Assembly: GCA_964428355.1 (NCBI GenBank)
Contig: CAYRYU010000026.1
Span: 12,153-76,152 of the forward strand
Direction of reading: 5' to 3'
From: CAYRYU01 sp964428355
GTDB taxonomy: Bacteria; Muiribacteriota; Ozemobacteria; Ozemobacterales; Ozemobacteraceae
Length of the DNA stretch: 64,000 nt
The notes beneath the pieces were generated by a model. The model saw only the letters and a program-made list of their open reading frames with translations, was not told the origin of the DNA and searched no databases. Position numbers and translations under genes: made by a program. This document shows positions 42,997 through 52,787 of this stretch, one piece after another (positions within the stretch are counted from its first letter, which is position 1; each line of letters opens with the position of its first letter).

Positions 42997-44406
42997 TCAG
43001 CTTCCGGCTTCGGGGCATGGTTTCCCTTCTTGTCCGACGGGCTTCCCAATCCGGGGGGTCTTCCTGAATCCGAGAACCCATGCGTCCGGGAACGGGCTGC
43101 CCGCAGTTCCCCGGGCCCAGGCGATTCCCGGGATCCAGACGATCTGGTCATCCCACGCCACCACGGTCAGGCTCTCCCGAACGTGGACCGGGATCTTCCT
43201 GTCGATCAGCCAACGGCACAGCTTCTTCCCTCCCCGTCCTTTTGCCGGGTGGAAGCGGTCTCCCGGTTTCCGCCCCCGGATCAGGAGGAGTTTTCCGAGA
43301 AGGAAGGGATCGACCCAGATCCGGTTCGGGAAATCGGGGTGGGGGTCCCTGGAGAGAAGGAATTCGCGGTCGGCAAACGCCGCAGGAACATCAGGTATCA
43401 GCTTGGCCGGTTTTCCTTTGAGAACGGAGGAAGGGAGGACCCGTTCCAGCCCTGATGCCGTCCTCACCACGAATCCCCCATCGATCTGGACGCGCCTTCC
43501 GCAGCGCCCCTCCCGGACCAACTCTTCGAGACGTTGAAGGCGGGGGCGGGTCAGGCTTCCTTCGGAAACCCCCGGGAGCAGCCAGTGTTTGATCATCTCC
43601 CTCAGCATGAGCGCATTCTTGACAGACCCGGTTTCCAGTATCGGAGACTCGGCCAGTGTTGGAACCCTCCTGACCCTCCGTTGGAGAAGAAGGAACGCAT
43701 CCCGGAGATCACCCGCAAGGTTACTGATCCGCCGGGCGATTCCGGGCCTCATGCTCTCGAGAAAAGGAATCAGTTCGCTTCGGATCCGGTTTCGGAGGAA
43801 CCGGGGATCGGCATTGGTCTCGTCGGTCAGCCACGGTTGCCCCAGTTCGTCCAGGACCGCCAGGATTTCGCTCCTCGAAAGACCAAGTAGAGGCCGCCAG
43901 AGGCGGAGCGCGCCACCACCCACGGGAAGAACCGAGACGCGGCGCATGCCCCCGATTCCCTGCAGTGAGGCTCCCCTGATGAGCCTCATGAGAACGGTCT
44001 CGGCCTGATCGTCACCGTGGTGGCCGAGGGCTATGGTCTCGGCTCCGGTGAGCCGCGCCATTTCGGAGAAAGCCGCGAAACGTTCCCGTCTGGCCCATGC
44101 CTCCGTCCCTCCCATCGCCGAAATCTCCCCGGGCAGCGGAGGTTGAAGAAGGGTCGAAAAGAAAGGCAGGGAAAGCCTCTCCGCAAGTTGCCGGACCCAT
44201 TCCGCGTCCGAACCGCTGCCGGCCCTCAGCCCGTGGTCGACATGAAAAACGTGCAGCTGGAGCCCGCTTTCAACGCCGATACCGTGCAGAAGGCGCAAAA
44301 GAGCGACCGAGTCGGCCCCCCCGGACACTCCGATGCCGATCCGGGTGGCGGGAATCCTTCCCAGGAGCCGGCGCGCCTTTCTCGCGAAGATCGGATCCTT
44401 TTCCAT
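42997..44406 (-). CDS. tilS: tRNA(Ile)-lysidine synthetase
   Basis: 469 residues. The PP-loop signature SGGADS lies at residues 29-34 in GIGVSGGADSVALLRLLHG; HVDHGLRAGSGSDAEWVRQL and ALGHHGDDQAETVLMRLIRG are the conserved N-type ATP-pyrophosphatase motifs, and the C-terminal region (KPGDRFHPAKGRGGKKLCRW) is the TilS-specific substrate-binding domain. TilS converts C34 of tRNA-Ile(CAU) to lysidine so that it reads AUA. Length is normal. It is followed by the ABC exporter genes on the same strand, probably in a different transcription unit. Essential in most bacteria. Confidence 0.95.
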   Translation of the reverse strand: MEKDPIFARKARRLLGRIPATRIGIGVSGGADSVALLRLLHGIGVESGLQLHVFHVDHGLRAGSGSDAEWVRQLAERLSLPFFSTLLQPPLPGEISAMGGTEAWARRERFAAFSEMARLTGAETIALGHHGDDQAETVLMRLIRGASLQGIGGMRRVSVLPVGGGALRLWRPLLGLSRSEILAVLDELGQPWLTDETNADPRFLRNRIRSELIPFLESMRPGIARRISNLAGDLRDAFLLLQRRVRRVPTLAESPILETGSVKNALMLREMIKHWLLPGVSEGSLTRPRLQRLEELVREGRCGRRVQIDGGFVVRTASGLERVLPSSVLKGKPAKLIPDVPAAFADREFLLSRDPHPDFPNRIWVDPFLLGKLLLIRGRKPGDRFHPAKGRGGKKLCRWLIDRKIPVHVRESLTVVAWDDQIVWIPGIAWARGTAGSPFPDAWVLGFRKTPRIGKPVGQEGKPCPEAGS

Positions 44407-44477
44407 GGCTTCTCTCCGATTTTACCACCGCGGCAACCCCAAAAACAGTGATACCACCGATCAGCACCAAGACATGT

Positions 44478-46322
44478 TCAACCTGCCGATTTGGCGGGGA
44501 CCTCCGGAGCTGCAACGAACTGGCGATCGTACAACCTCTTGTAGAGCCCCCCTTTCCGACACAACTCATCGTGGGTTCCACGCTCCACCAGCCGGCCCGA
44601 CTCAACCACGCAGATGAGATCGGCATTCCGGATGGTCGTGAGCCGGTGCGCGATAACGACGGCGGTGCGGCCCGCCAGAAGACGTTCCAGGGCCTCCTGG
44701 ATCAGCCTTTCGGTGATCGTGTCCACGCTGGCGGTCGCCTCGTCCAGGATCAGGATGCGCGGATCGGCCAGGATCGCCCTGGCGATGCAAACCAACTGCC
44801 GCTGTCCTATCGAAAGATTGACTCCCCCTTCCAGGATTCGCGTGTGATACCCCTCCGGAAGAGCCTTGATGAATTCGTGCGCGTTCGCCGACCTCGCCGC
44901 CGATTCCACTTCCGCCATGGGAGATCCGGGGCGTGAGAACCTGATATTGTCCGCCACGGATCCGTTGAAGAGGAAGGGATCCTGCGGGACGAGGCCCATC
45001 TGACCCCGAAGCGACCGTTGGGTGACGCTCCGGACGTCGATTCCGTCGATCGTGACCGCTCCCGCAGTCACATCGTGCAACCGCGCGATCAGGCCCGCGA
45101 TCGTGGTCTTCCCCGCACCGGTGGGCCCGACCAGGGCGACCGTCCGTCCGGGTTCGATGACGAGGTCGACCCCGGTCAGGACAGGTGTCCCGGGGACATA
45201 GTGAAATCCGACGCCGCAAAGCTCGACCTTTCCGGAAACCCTCGGAAGTTCGAACGCGTCCGGGGAATCTCCGAGTTCCGGAACCGTGTGGAGCAGCTCC
45301 AGAACCCTCTCCCCGCCGGCCATCGCGGATTGCATTGTGGAGTACAACTGGGAAAGGTCCTGTATGGGCTGGAAGAACCGCGTCACGTAGGCGAGAAACG
45401 CAACGACCGTCCCGAGCGTGATCTCCCCGCGGGCGACGGCGGCGCCGCCCACCCACAGCACGGTTCCCGTCGCAAGCAGCGCCAGGAAATCCACGGTCGG
45501 CAGGAACAGGAATGACAGGGACATCGCGTCGATGTTGGCATCCCGGTTCGCGCGATTCACCTCCTCGAACCTCTCGGCTGAAACCCCCTCCCGAGCGAAG
45601 GCCTGGATGACCCGGATCCCCGAAATGTCCTCCGCAAGTCCGCCGACCACGGCCGCGATCCTGTTCCGGGTCTGTCGGAAAGCGGCCCGGGCCTTTCTCG
45701 AGAAGATCCAGGTTGCCGAAAGCATCAGCGGCAGTACGGCAAATGCCGCCAGCGCGAGCTTCACGTTCATCGAGAGCATGACCATGACGATCCCCGAAAA
45801 GACCACGGCATCTCCCAGAAGAGTCGCGACTCCCTCCGAAAGGAGATCGTTTATCACGGCGACATCGTTGATTACCCGCGAGATCGTGACGCCGACGATA
45901 TGGGTATGGTGATACGAAACCGGCAACTCCTGAAGATGCCGGAAAAGACTTCCCCGGAGTGTCTCGAGAACCCGGAGCCCCACCCTGGAAAGCAGATACT
46001 GCTGGGAAGCAGTCGCCACGTAGATTCCAAGGAATGCCGTTGCCATGAGGAATGAAGTGAAAACGAGTCCCTGGACGTCACCGGAAGCGATGTCCCGGTC
46101 GATGGCAACCTTTACCAGACAGGGAGTCGTCAGGGCAAGAGCGGAGGAAACCGTCATCAGCCCAAGTGCTCCCGCCATCCTCTTCCAGTGCGGAACAAGG
46201 AAACGGAGCAGGCCGGCCAGGACCCCGGCATCGAAAGCCCGCCCTTCGGTTTCCTTCCCGAACTTCTGGATCGCGCTGCGGGGCCCCATGGAGGAACCCG
46301 TCGACCCGATGGAAAAGCTCAT
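44478..46322 (-). CDS. ABC exporter half-transporter (heterodimer subunit 2)
   Basis: 614 residues. Type I exporter transmembrane domain with six helices (about 45-330), then an NBD: Walker A VGPTGAGKT, signature LSIGQRQ (the canonical second Gly replaced by Ile), Walker B ILILDEATAS with the catalytic Glu, and the switch His in VVIAHRL. The start overlaps the end of the upstream subunit by 4 bp (46319-46322). With that subunit it forms an MsbA/BmrCD/TM287-288-like heterodimer, with one degenerate and one consensus ATP site. The exported lipid or drug is not evident. Confidence 0.9.
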   Translation of the reverse strand: MSFSIGSTGSSMGPRSAIQKFGKETEGRAFDAGVLAGLLRFLVPHWKRMAGALGLMTVSSALALTTPCLVKVAIDRDIASGDVQGLVFTSFLMATAFLGIYVATASQQYLLSRVGLRVLETLRGSLFRHLQELPVSYHHTHIVGVTISRVINDVAVINDLLSEGVATLLGDAVVFSGIVMVMLSMNVKLALAAFAVLPLMLSATWIFSRKARAAFRQTRNRIAAVVGGLAEDISGIRVIQAFAREGVSAERFEEVNRANRDANIDAMSLSFLFLPTVDFLALLATGTVLWVGGAAVARGEITLGTVVAFLAYVTRFFQPIQDLSQLYSTMQSAMAGGERVLELLHTVPELGDSPDAFELPRVSGKVELCGVGFHYVPGTPVLTGVDLVIEPGRTVALVGPTGAGKTTIAGLIARLHDVTAGAVTIDGIDVRSVTQRSLRGQMGLVPQDPFLFNGSVADNIRFSRPGSPMAEVESAARSANAHEFIKALPEGYHTRILEGGVNLSIGQRQLVCIARAILADPRILILDEATASVDTITERLIQEALERLLAGRTAVVIAHRLTTIRNADLICVVESGRLVERGTHDELCRKGGLYKRLYDRQFVAAPEVPAKSAG

Positions 46323-48058
46323 GGATTGCCACTCTCCGACTGTCTGTGGTAAAGCTCCGCATAAAGCCCAGAAGAACGCAACAATTCCTCATGCTTACCG
46401 CTTGCGGCGATTCTTCCCTGTTCGAGGATCAGAACCTGGTCGGCTTTCCTCAAGGTGCTCATCCGCTGTGCGATCACGAAGCAGGTTCTTCCTTCCATCA
46501 ATTTTCCCAAAGCCGCCTGGATCAACTCCTCGGTTCCCGTGTCCACGCTTGCCGTGGCATCGTCGAGTATCAGTATTTTCGGGTCTTTGAGGAGGGTCCG
46601 CGCAATCGCGATACGTTGTTTCTGGCCGCCCGAGAGGGTCACCCCCCTTTCCCCGATGACGGTATCGTAGCCGTTCGGAAGCTCCAGGATGAAACCGTGC
46701 GCCTGGGCGGCCGTGGCCGCGGCAATCAGCTCGGGCTCACTCGCTCCCGGCCGTCCGAAGAGGAGGTTTTCCCTGACCGTGGTCGCAAAAAGCGTGGTCT
46801 CCTGCAACACGATACCTACCTGGTCCCTGAGGGAGGCGAGGGTCACATCCTTGCTGTCTAACCCGTCGATGAGGATCCTTCCCCCCGTCGGATCGTAGAA
46901 TCGGGGAATCAGGTTGATGATGGTCGACTTTCCCGACCCCGTCGTTCCCAGGATCGCCACGACGGTTCCCCGGTCGGCCCTGAACGTGACGTTTTTCAGG
47001 ATCCGGTGTCCCCGGAAATAGGCGAAGGATACACCTTCGAACAGCACCTCCCCACGCACGGGAGGAAGAGGTCGCGCGCCAGGGGAATCCCTGACCTCTG
47101 AAACCGCGTCGAGAATCTCGAAGATCCGTTCACCGGCCGCCGAGGCCTGGGCAACAGCGGGAATGATCGTCCCGATCCGCCGGACGGGCACGATCAGAAG
47201 GCCGAGATACGTGGAGAACGCGACGAGCTCACCAAGTGTCAAGCCCCCGCCGATCACGAGCCATCCCCCGTATCCGATTATGATTACCGAAGCCAGGTTC
47301 GCTATGAGGTCGATCAGCGGAGAGTTCAGTGCCTGGATCCTCGCGACTCCGGAGGTGAGGGTGAACCATCGGCGGTTTTCACGGGAGAACCTTCCGATCT
47401 CGGCTTCTTCCTGGGCGAAGGCCTTGACTATCCGGACTCCCCGAAGGTTCTGTTCGAGGCGGGTGGTCACCTTGGCCAGCTGCTTCTGGACGATTAGGGC
47501 CATGGGCCTGAGCCGACTTCCGAGTGAAAACGCGCGCCATGCAAGGAGGGGCATCGTCGACAGGGACAGCAATGCAAGGCGGGGGTTCATCCAGGCAAGC
47601 ATCAGCCCGGTTCCAACCAGGAGGATCACCCCATCGGCGATACGGAGGAAGGCTCGCCCGGTGATGAAGCGGATCCGTTCCACATCCTGGATTGCCCGGG
47701 TCAAAAGCTGGCCTGTCTCGCTCCTGTCATGATAGGAGAAGGAAAGGCGGGAAAGCTGCCGGTGGATGGCATTCCGGAGATCGTATGCGACGCTCTGGGA
47801 GGCGGTTTCGCTCCATCTTCCCTGGAGGAATCCCAGGCCGCTTTTCAGGAAGGCGAGCACCAGAAGCGCGATCACGGAATCCGAAACGACCGATGGATCC
47901 TTCCCTCCGATCCCGTGATCGACGATCCACCGGACGAACTGGGGGATCGCGAGCGCCAACCCGTTGATGGCAAGGAGGGCCAGGTAGCCTCCCAGCGTCA
48001 GGCCCCAATAAGGCCGAAGCAATCCCAGACACCGCCAAAGGATCTTCCCAGAATTCAT
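46319..48058 (-). CDS. ABC exporter half-transporter (heterodimer subunit 1)
   Basis: 579 residues from ATG 48058, where the first transmembrane helix region follows directly (GLLRPYWGLTLGGYLALLAI); a longer frame to 48193 adds a non-conserved, charged N-terminus. Six helices then an NBD: Walker A LGTTGSGKS, signature LSGGQKQR, Walker B ILILDDATAS, where the catalytic Glu is Asp, and a His-loop with Gln (CFVIAQRMS). These are the classic marks of the degenerate-site subunit, complementary to the LSIGQ signature in subunit 2. Confidence 0.9.
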   Translation of the reverse strand: MNSGKILWRCLGLLRPYWGLTLGGYLALLAINGLALAIPQFVRWIVDHGIGGKDPSVVSDSVIALLVLAFLKSGLGFLQGRWSETASQSVAYDLRNAIHRQLSRLSFSYHDRSETGQLLTRAIQDVERIRFITGRAFLRIADGVILLVGTGLMLAWMNPRLALLSLSTMPLLAWRAFSLGSRLRPMALIVQKQLAKVTTRLEQNLRGVRIVKAFAQEEAEIGRFSRENRRWFTLTSGVARIQALNSPLIDLIANLASVIIIGYGGWLVIGGGLTLGELVAFSTYLGLLIVPVRRIGTIIPAVAQASAAGERIFEILDAVSEVRDSPGARPLPPVRGEVLFEGVSFAYFRGHRILKNVTFRADRGTVVAILGTTGSGKSTIINLIPRFYDPTGGRILIDGLDSKDVTLASLRDQVGIVLQETTLFATTVRENLLFGRPGASEPELIAAATAAQAHGFILELPNGYDTVIGERGVTLSGGQKQRIAIARTLLKDPKILILDDATASVDTGTEELIQAALGKLMEGRTCFVIAQRMSTLRKADQVLILEQGRIAASGKHEELLRSSGLYAELYHRQSESGNP

Positions 48059-48184
48059 CCGGTCACCGACGTTCTTCCACTTCGATGCGATTCCCTTCCG
48101 CTTGTGAGAGGACCATTCCTCACCCGTTCCGGCGAAAGAATGGAATGTCCGGAATGGGTAAACGATTTCGCCGGAGCTGGAAGA

Positions 48185-48193
48185 TGGTATCAT
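48185..48193 (+). promoter_or_regulatory. extended -10 promoter TGGTATCAT
   Basis: TGG at 48185-48187 and TATCAT at 48188-48193. Transcription would start near 48200, giving a leader of about 38 nt before ATG 48238. No -35 is visible. Confidence 0.5.
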
Positions 48194-48237
48194 CTTTGTG
48201 GGAATTTCCGGATGGGGAATTCTTTTCGGAGGGAAAA

Positions 48238-49371
48238 ATGAAGAGATTCCATTGGCTCGCGGTCTTGGCCCTGCTTCTTGGTGGATTGCCAGGAAGCGAC
48301 CACCATGCTTCTGCCCAGGGGAGCCCCCAGATCGAGAAGCTCAGGGACTCACTCGACCAGAATCCCGAGAATGCAACGGGCTGGTACAACCTTGGCGTCC
48401 TCTATCTTCAGAAAGACCAGCTCGAGGAAGCACACGAAAGTTTCCAGAAAGCCATCGAGGTGAATCCGGAGTTGGCGGTGGCCCACTACAACCTTGGGAT
48501 AACGTGCCAGAAACTGAAGCGGCTGGAAGACGCGGCAGCAGCTTTCCAGAGGGCGGGAGAGCTCGACAGTTCAAACGGATCCGCTTTCCTGAACCTGGGC
48601 GGTGCCTTGCAGGGGCAGGGAAAGTTCGCCGAAGCGGCCGAAGCCTACCGACAGGCGGCGGCCATCAACCCCCAGGACGTCGAGTCCCAGTTCGGTCTTG
48701 CCTGGATGCTCTGGCAATCGGGCCAGGTGGACGCCGCCGAAGAGCAGTATCCGGTCCTCGCGGCTCTCGACAAGACCCGGGCGGACAATCTGTACAACCA
48801 GTACAGGCAGGCGCGCGCGGCTGGCGCGACCGGCGAGGGGAACCTTCTCTCCGCGGTCCAGAAAGGGGCAAAAGACGAGGTCGAGCAGATCCTGGTGAAG
48901 GGTGCCGACCCCAACCAACCCGGTGAGGGAGGGAAACTCCCGCTTCATCTGGCCATCGAGACGGGCAAGAACGATATCGTCGATCTTCTGCTTTCTAACA
49001 AGGCGGATCCCCAGTCCAGGGATGGGCTGAACCAGACCCCACTCCACGTTGCAGCCTGGAAGAACAACGCCCAGGCCGCCCGGGCTCTTCTTGCGGCCGG
49101 TGCCCCGGTGGATGCCCGGGGATTCGATTCCCCCGCCGATGGCCCGAGCGAAACGACCCCGTTGATCATGGCGGCACAGTCTGACGCCGTCGAGGTTGCC
49201 GAGATCCTGATCGAGGCGAAGGCTGACGTGAACGCCCTGACGAACGTCAAGAACGGAACGTTCCGCCGTTCAGCCCTTTTCTGGGCTGAGAAGAGCAACT
49301 CCAACCGGGTTGCCGAACTCCTTCGGAAGCATGGCGCGGAAAAGTTTCCGTCCGGAGCTACCCAGAACTGA
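48238..49371 (+). CDS. secreted TPR plus ankyrin-repeat protein
   Basis: 377 residues from ATG 48238 (GGAGGG at 48229-48234). Signal peptide KRFHWLAVLALLLGGLPGSD. TPR units at about 30-180 (NATGWYNLGVLYLQKDQLEE; AVAHYNLGITCQKLKRLEDA; GSAFLNLGGALQGQGKFAEA), then ankyrin repeats at about 195-370 (GGKLPLHLAIETGKNDIVDL; NQTPLHVAAWKNNAQAARAL; TTPLIMAAQSDAVEVAEILI). This combination indicates a periplasmic or outer-membrane scaffold. It is transcribed alone. Confidence 0.85.
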   Translation: MKRFHWLAVLALLLGGLPGSDHHASAQGSPQIEKLRDSLDQNPENATGWYNLGVLYLQKDQLEEAHESFQKAIEVNPELAVAHYNLGITCQKLKRLEDAAAAFQRAGELDSSNGSAFLNLGGALQGQGKFAEAAEAYRQAAAINPQDVESQFGLAWMLWQSGQVDAAEEQYPVLAALDKTRADNLYNQYRQARAAGATGEGNLLSAVQKGAKDEVEQILVKGADPNQPGEGGKLPLHLAIETGKNDIVDLLLSNKADPQSRDGLNQTPLHVAAWKNNAQAARALLAAGAPVDARGFDSPADGPSETTPLIMAAQSDAVEVAEILIEAKADVNALTNVKNGTFRRSALFWAEKSNSNRVAELLRKHGAEKFPSGATQN

Positions 49372-49458
49372 ATCCGGTCGGGTCGGGTGAACCTGGCCTT
49401 CCAGATGTCCCGAGCCAGACCCCAGTTTCCGCCTGGAGTTGGTGCCTGCCCCGTTTCT

Positions 49459-50139
49459 TCAGTTTCCGGTTGCGTCTCCGCCCGGAACTCCGCAAAAGGC
49501 GGCAAACCTGGGATGCAGGAACACCAGATGGCGGAAGGTGTCGACCAGGATGGACAGCCCCGCGAGGAGATTCTTCAACCCGATCTCACACGCCGAATCG
49601 TCCGTCGTCCAAAGGTGCTCCTGGCCGATGCTTCCGGTATCGACCAGCCGCCCCGCCCGGCGTCCGAGTTTTCGCCCTGGATAGAGACAGTCGAGCAACT
49701 GGGTAAAGGACTCGTTGAACCACTGGAAGTTCTGGTTCGCCTGGTCGACGAGGAGACCCATCGGCCCATCGAGAACCGGGCCTTCGGGGAACTTCGGGTT
49801 GAAGATCCCATCGACCTCCTTCTTGAAATAGATCGCGTTCCCGGTGTTGAGGGTTTTCTCGAGCGCATGGATCAGCGACAGGAAGATCGCGGCATGCGTC
49901 ATGAGTTCCCTTGTCATGATCAGGCCTGGAAGTATCTTTGCGGTGAAGTACATCTCGTATGCCGTCTTCCCAAGATGGACCGACAACTCGTACAAGAGCC
50001 GGTAGTAGATCTCGAGCTTCAGGAACAGATCGCCTTTCGGAGTGGAAATGACTTCTCCGGTCGCTTCCGGGAGCGCAAGTTTGCCCAGCTCCCCCTGAAG
50101 TTGGAATACCTCCATCAACAGTTCGGTTTTTCTGCTCAT
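49459..50139 (-). CDS. hypothetical protein, helical
   Basis: 226 residues. ATG 50139 is preceded by GAAAGGATCTAGGGG and an extended -10 on the minus strand (50189-50197). Mostly helical with no signal peptide (LKLEIYYRLLYELSVHLGKT; LSLIHALEKTLNTGNAIYFK; IGLKNLLAGLSILVDTFRH). No family is recognised. Divergently transcribed from pseudopilin set C; the divergent promoters share a 50-bp region, so it may belong to that regulon. Confidence 0.6.
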   Translation of the reverse strand: MSRKTELLMEVFQLQGELGKLALPEATGEVISTPKGDLFLKLEIYYRLLYELSVHLGKTAYEMYFTAKILPGLIMTRELMTHAAIFLSLIHALEKTLNTGNAIYFKKEVDGIFNPKFPEGPVLDGPMGLLVDQANQNFQWFNESFTQLLDCLYPGRKLGRRAGRLVDTGSIGQEHLWTTDDSACEIGLKNLLAGLSILVDTFRHLVFLHPRFAAFCGVPGGDATGN

Positions 50140-50188
50140 CCCCTAGATCCTTTCTCTTTTCCGTTAGCCCTCTTGGTGGCTCTGAACA

Positions 50189-50197
50189 ATGATATCA
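50189..50197 (-). promoter_or_regulatory. extended -10 promoter TGATATCAT
   Basis: On the minus strand TGATATCAT, about 50 nt upstream of ATG 50139, serving the hypothetical gene. Confidence 0.5.
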
Positions 50198-50251
50198 CGG
50201 TCGACCGTCGGGCAAAACCGTCCGACTTCTTCCGGGCCATCACCCCTGTTG

Positions 50252-50260
50252 TGCTATCAT
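50252..50260 (+). promoter_or_regulatory. extended -10 promoter TGCTATCAT
   Basis: TATCAT at 50255-50260 with TGC before it, about 24 nt before ATG 50284 of the K-type gene. Divergent from the promoter at 50189-50197. Confidence 0.5.
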
Positions 50261-50283
50261 CTCACGAGTCCTCACCTCAACTG

Positions 50284-52308
50284 ATGGAGGGGCCCCGTGG
50301 GTATCCCGGAGATGATCGATTCGCTTCACCCGCTATGATCCGAAGAAATCCTTCGTACCGCGGCTTTGTCCTTCCCCTGGTGCTGCTGATCCTTTTCCTG
50401 GTTGCATCCTTCGCGATCTCCTATTTCCAGTTCGGAAGATTCTCCCAATCAACCTCGTTCAGACTCGAGCTCAGGGAAGCCTGCCGGATGTATTCTCAGT
50501 CCGCCCTCGAGGAAGGATTGATCAAGTTCCATCTCGAAACCGCCCGTGAGGATTCCGAAGCGGGCAAATGGCTCCTGGGTAACGATCCCACGATGACCTT
50601 GGGTGTTCCGACGACCGATCTGGCGATGAGCACCAACCCCTGGGGGTTCAGCCACTTCCTCAAGCTGGAAATCTCCCGCGTCGATTGCCGGACCAAGGGG
50701 ATCACGGGAACCCCATTCTTCGGCAAGGAACGCCTTGGAACGCTAGCCTTCACGGCCTTTTCCGAGTTTCGGAAGCCCAACGGGGAGAAGATCGTCGGGT
50801 GCCAGTTCATCCGGCACCATGAGTTCCGCATCGCGGCAATCGTCACCCCCCAGGAGAAAGGCGCAAACCGGACTCAGTACAAGCCAGGATTCACGCTTGA
50901 TTACTCACTTCTCGTCCGGAACGGATTCGAGGAGTTCCAAAGGACAAACGGAAAGAACCTGAATTCCAACCCTCCCCGCCTCGAACTCCTCCAGCCGGGC
51001 AAGGAGAAAGCCGGAAAGATCTATTTCGGCGACACCGAATCTTCGGCCGCCGACCCGGATAAGAAGCCGATTTTCCTCAATATTCACGAATCGCTCGCGG
51101 GGATCATCCCCAAAGCTCCCGGGATGACCTCCCTGGGAATCGAGGACCTGGTGAAATTGTTTCCGGAACTGGACCGGATCAAGGATCTCATCCCCGGCGT
51201 AAAGGGACAGATCATCCAGGAGAACAAACCTCTTTGCTTCGATGCGGACCCGGGGAATTCCCTCGAAACGGAAAGCAGGAAGTTCCTTTCGGACAATCCC
51301 AGGACACATATCGAGGCAAACGTTGCCCCCGGCCTCTGGATCCTGTCCAGGAATCCCGCGCTCGCATGCGATCCGGATTTCGCGAAGGAAATCCTCGAGG
51401 GATCAGTCCGGCAGAGATTCCACCATTTCGCCTTTTTCCAGATCGATCAGGATTCGATCGCGGACTTTTCGGACTTCACCAAGGAGACCTTGAAGAAATA
51501 CAGCCTCAAAGTGTGTTTTCCGTTCGGCATTGCCGGGATCAAGCAGTCGGAAATGAACTTCATCAAGGGGTTGCGGGAGATTGCCGGTCAGAGGAACGAC
51601 CCCAATCTGATAGCCCACCTGAATTCCGATTTCCTGTACCAGGGAAAACAGGGACCAAGCCTCCCGGGTGCAAATCCCTCGTTCGACCGGCCTTCTTTCT
51701 TCGACAGGAGGAATCGGCCCGTTCCCATCGATGAAGCCGGTCCCGGGTTGGTTCCATTCCAGAGCCACGAGCTCTGGTCAAAGGGGTTTGCCAACCCTAC
51801 CCAGTTCCAGAATTCGGGATACCTTGACAAACGGACCGGACGCCTGTTTCTGCGCGGGATTCTTTGGATCGAGAATGGACGCCTGGTGATCGGGGATTCC
51901 ACCGACCCTGCCGGAGAAACGAAATTCGCCGGGTGCGGAGCGGTAATGTGCAACGCCCTTGATATCTTTTCCGGCCTCGAGCCCGAAACGGAAAAGGATA
52001 TCGTCGTTTTCAACGCCTATCCCAATCGAAGCCTTCCCGGATTATTCCCGGTCAGGATCGGCACATCCAAGGAGATCCATGCATCGCTGATCGTCACGAA
52101 CAACCAGTTCACCGGATGTCTCCTCCCGTCTGTCCCGATGAAAATTTCCGGCGCGGTCGTGGTGGACATCCTTGGCATGAATTCGTGGGCACCCGGAGAG
52201 CACACGATCCAGTATGACGAGCGCCTGAAGCCTGAAAGGGACATATATTCGATCACCATTTCCCCCGTTCCGCAGTTCCAGAGGATCTCCGAAAGCGACT
52301 CCCAATGA
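50284..52308 (+). CDS. large GspK-like pseudopilin (set C)
   Basis: Up to 674 residues from ATG 50284; ATG 50335 (657 residues) is the alternative, and neither has a good ribosome binding site. YRG is followed by FVLPLVLLILFLVASFAISY without Glu+5, as in K subunits. The large mature domain parallels set B: FTLDYSLLVRNGFEEF here against ILDFAFFLRDGVSEF there, and RGILWIENGRLVIGD against RGIKWTDGMVSLGD. It overlaps the I-type gene by ATGA. Predicted tip protein of a second pseudopilus set. Confidence 0.7.
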   Translation: MEGPRGYPGDDRFASPAMIRRNPSYRGFVLPLVLLILFLVASFAISYFQFGRFSQSTSFRLELREACRMYSQSALEEGLIKFHLETAREDSEAGKWLLGNDPTMTLGVPTTDLAMSTNPWGFSHFLKLEISRVDCRTKGITGTPFFGKERLGTLAFTAFSEFRKPNGEKIVGCQFIRHHEFRIAAIVTPQEKGANRTQYKPGFTLDYSLLVRNGFEEFQRTNGKNLNSNPPRLELLQPGKEKAGKIYFGDTESSAADPDKKPIFLNIHESLAGIIPKAPGMTSLGIEDLVKLFPELDRIKDLIPGVKGQIIQENKPLCFDADPGNSLETESRKFLSDNPRTHIEANVAPGLWILSRNPALACDPDFAKEILEGSVRQRFHHFAFFQIDQDSIADFSDFTKETLKKYSLKVCFPFGIAGIKQSEMNFIKGLREIAGQRNDPNLIAHLNSDFLYQGKQGPSLPGANPSFDRPSFFDRRNRPVPIDEAGPGLVPFQSHELWSKGFANPTQFQNSGYLDKRTGRLFLRGILWIENGRLVIGDSTDPAGETKFAGCGAVMCNALDIFSGLEPETEKDIVVFNAYPNRSLPGLFPVRIGTSKEIHASLIVTNNQFTGCLLPSVPMKISGAVVVDILGMNSWAPGEHTIQYDERLKPERDIYSITISPVPQFQRISESDSQ

Positions 52309-52787
52309 TGAAGCGAAAAGGATTTTCCCTTCTCGAGCTCCTGATCGGCTTCCTCATCCTTTCCATCGGAATCGGGAGTTTCCTCTGGTTGAACCGCATG
52401 TCGAACCAGGTCACGATGGACTCCTACTACCGCCTGCTTGCAACGAGATTGGCATGGGAACCGGTGGAGGTATGCCGGGCAATCGGGTTCTCGAGGTTGA
52501 GCCTCCTTCTTCGGAACTCCCCCAACGAGCCTTTGAAGGGATATTCAAACGAATGGATCCAGGTGCCCGAGAGTCAGGAGAACTCCGGCGGGTTTCCACG
52601 GCTTTTTCGACCTCCCGAAGCCTCCCTTTTCGAAAGGAAGGTGGTCTTCGGAGAGTTGAGCGATGGAATGACTTCCCACATCGCGATCTCGGTCGAGGTG
52701 CGGCTGAAAGGTGAGTCCGCGTGGGGAAGGTTCCTGAAGAGAAATGTCCTGCAGGCCTCGGGCCTGATCTGGGAGAAAGTCCCTTGA
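52305..52787 (+). CDS. GspI/PilV-like minor pseudopilin (set C)
   Basis: 160 residues. The very short leader MMKRKG precedes FSLLELLIGFLILSIGIGS (Phe+1, Glu+5). Paralogue of the set B protein at 20660. Overlaps both neighbours by 4 bp (ATGA upstream, TTGA downstream). Confidence 0.75.
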   Translation: MMKRKGFSLLELLIGFLILSIGIGSFLWLNRMSNQVTMDSYYRLLATRLAWEPVEVCRAIGFSRLSLLLRNSPNEPLKGYSNEWIQVPESQENSGGFPRLFRPPEASLFERKVVFGELSDGMTSHIAISVEVRLKGESAWGRFLKRNVLQASGLIWEKVP

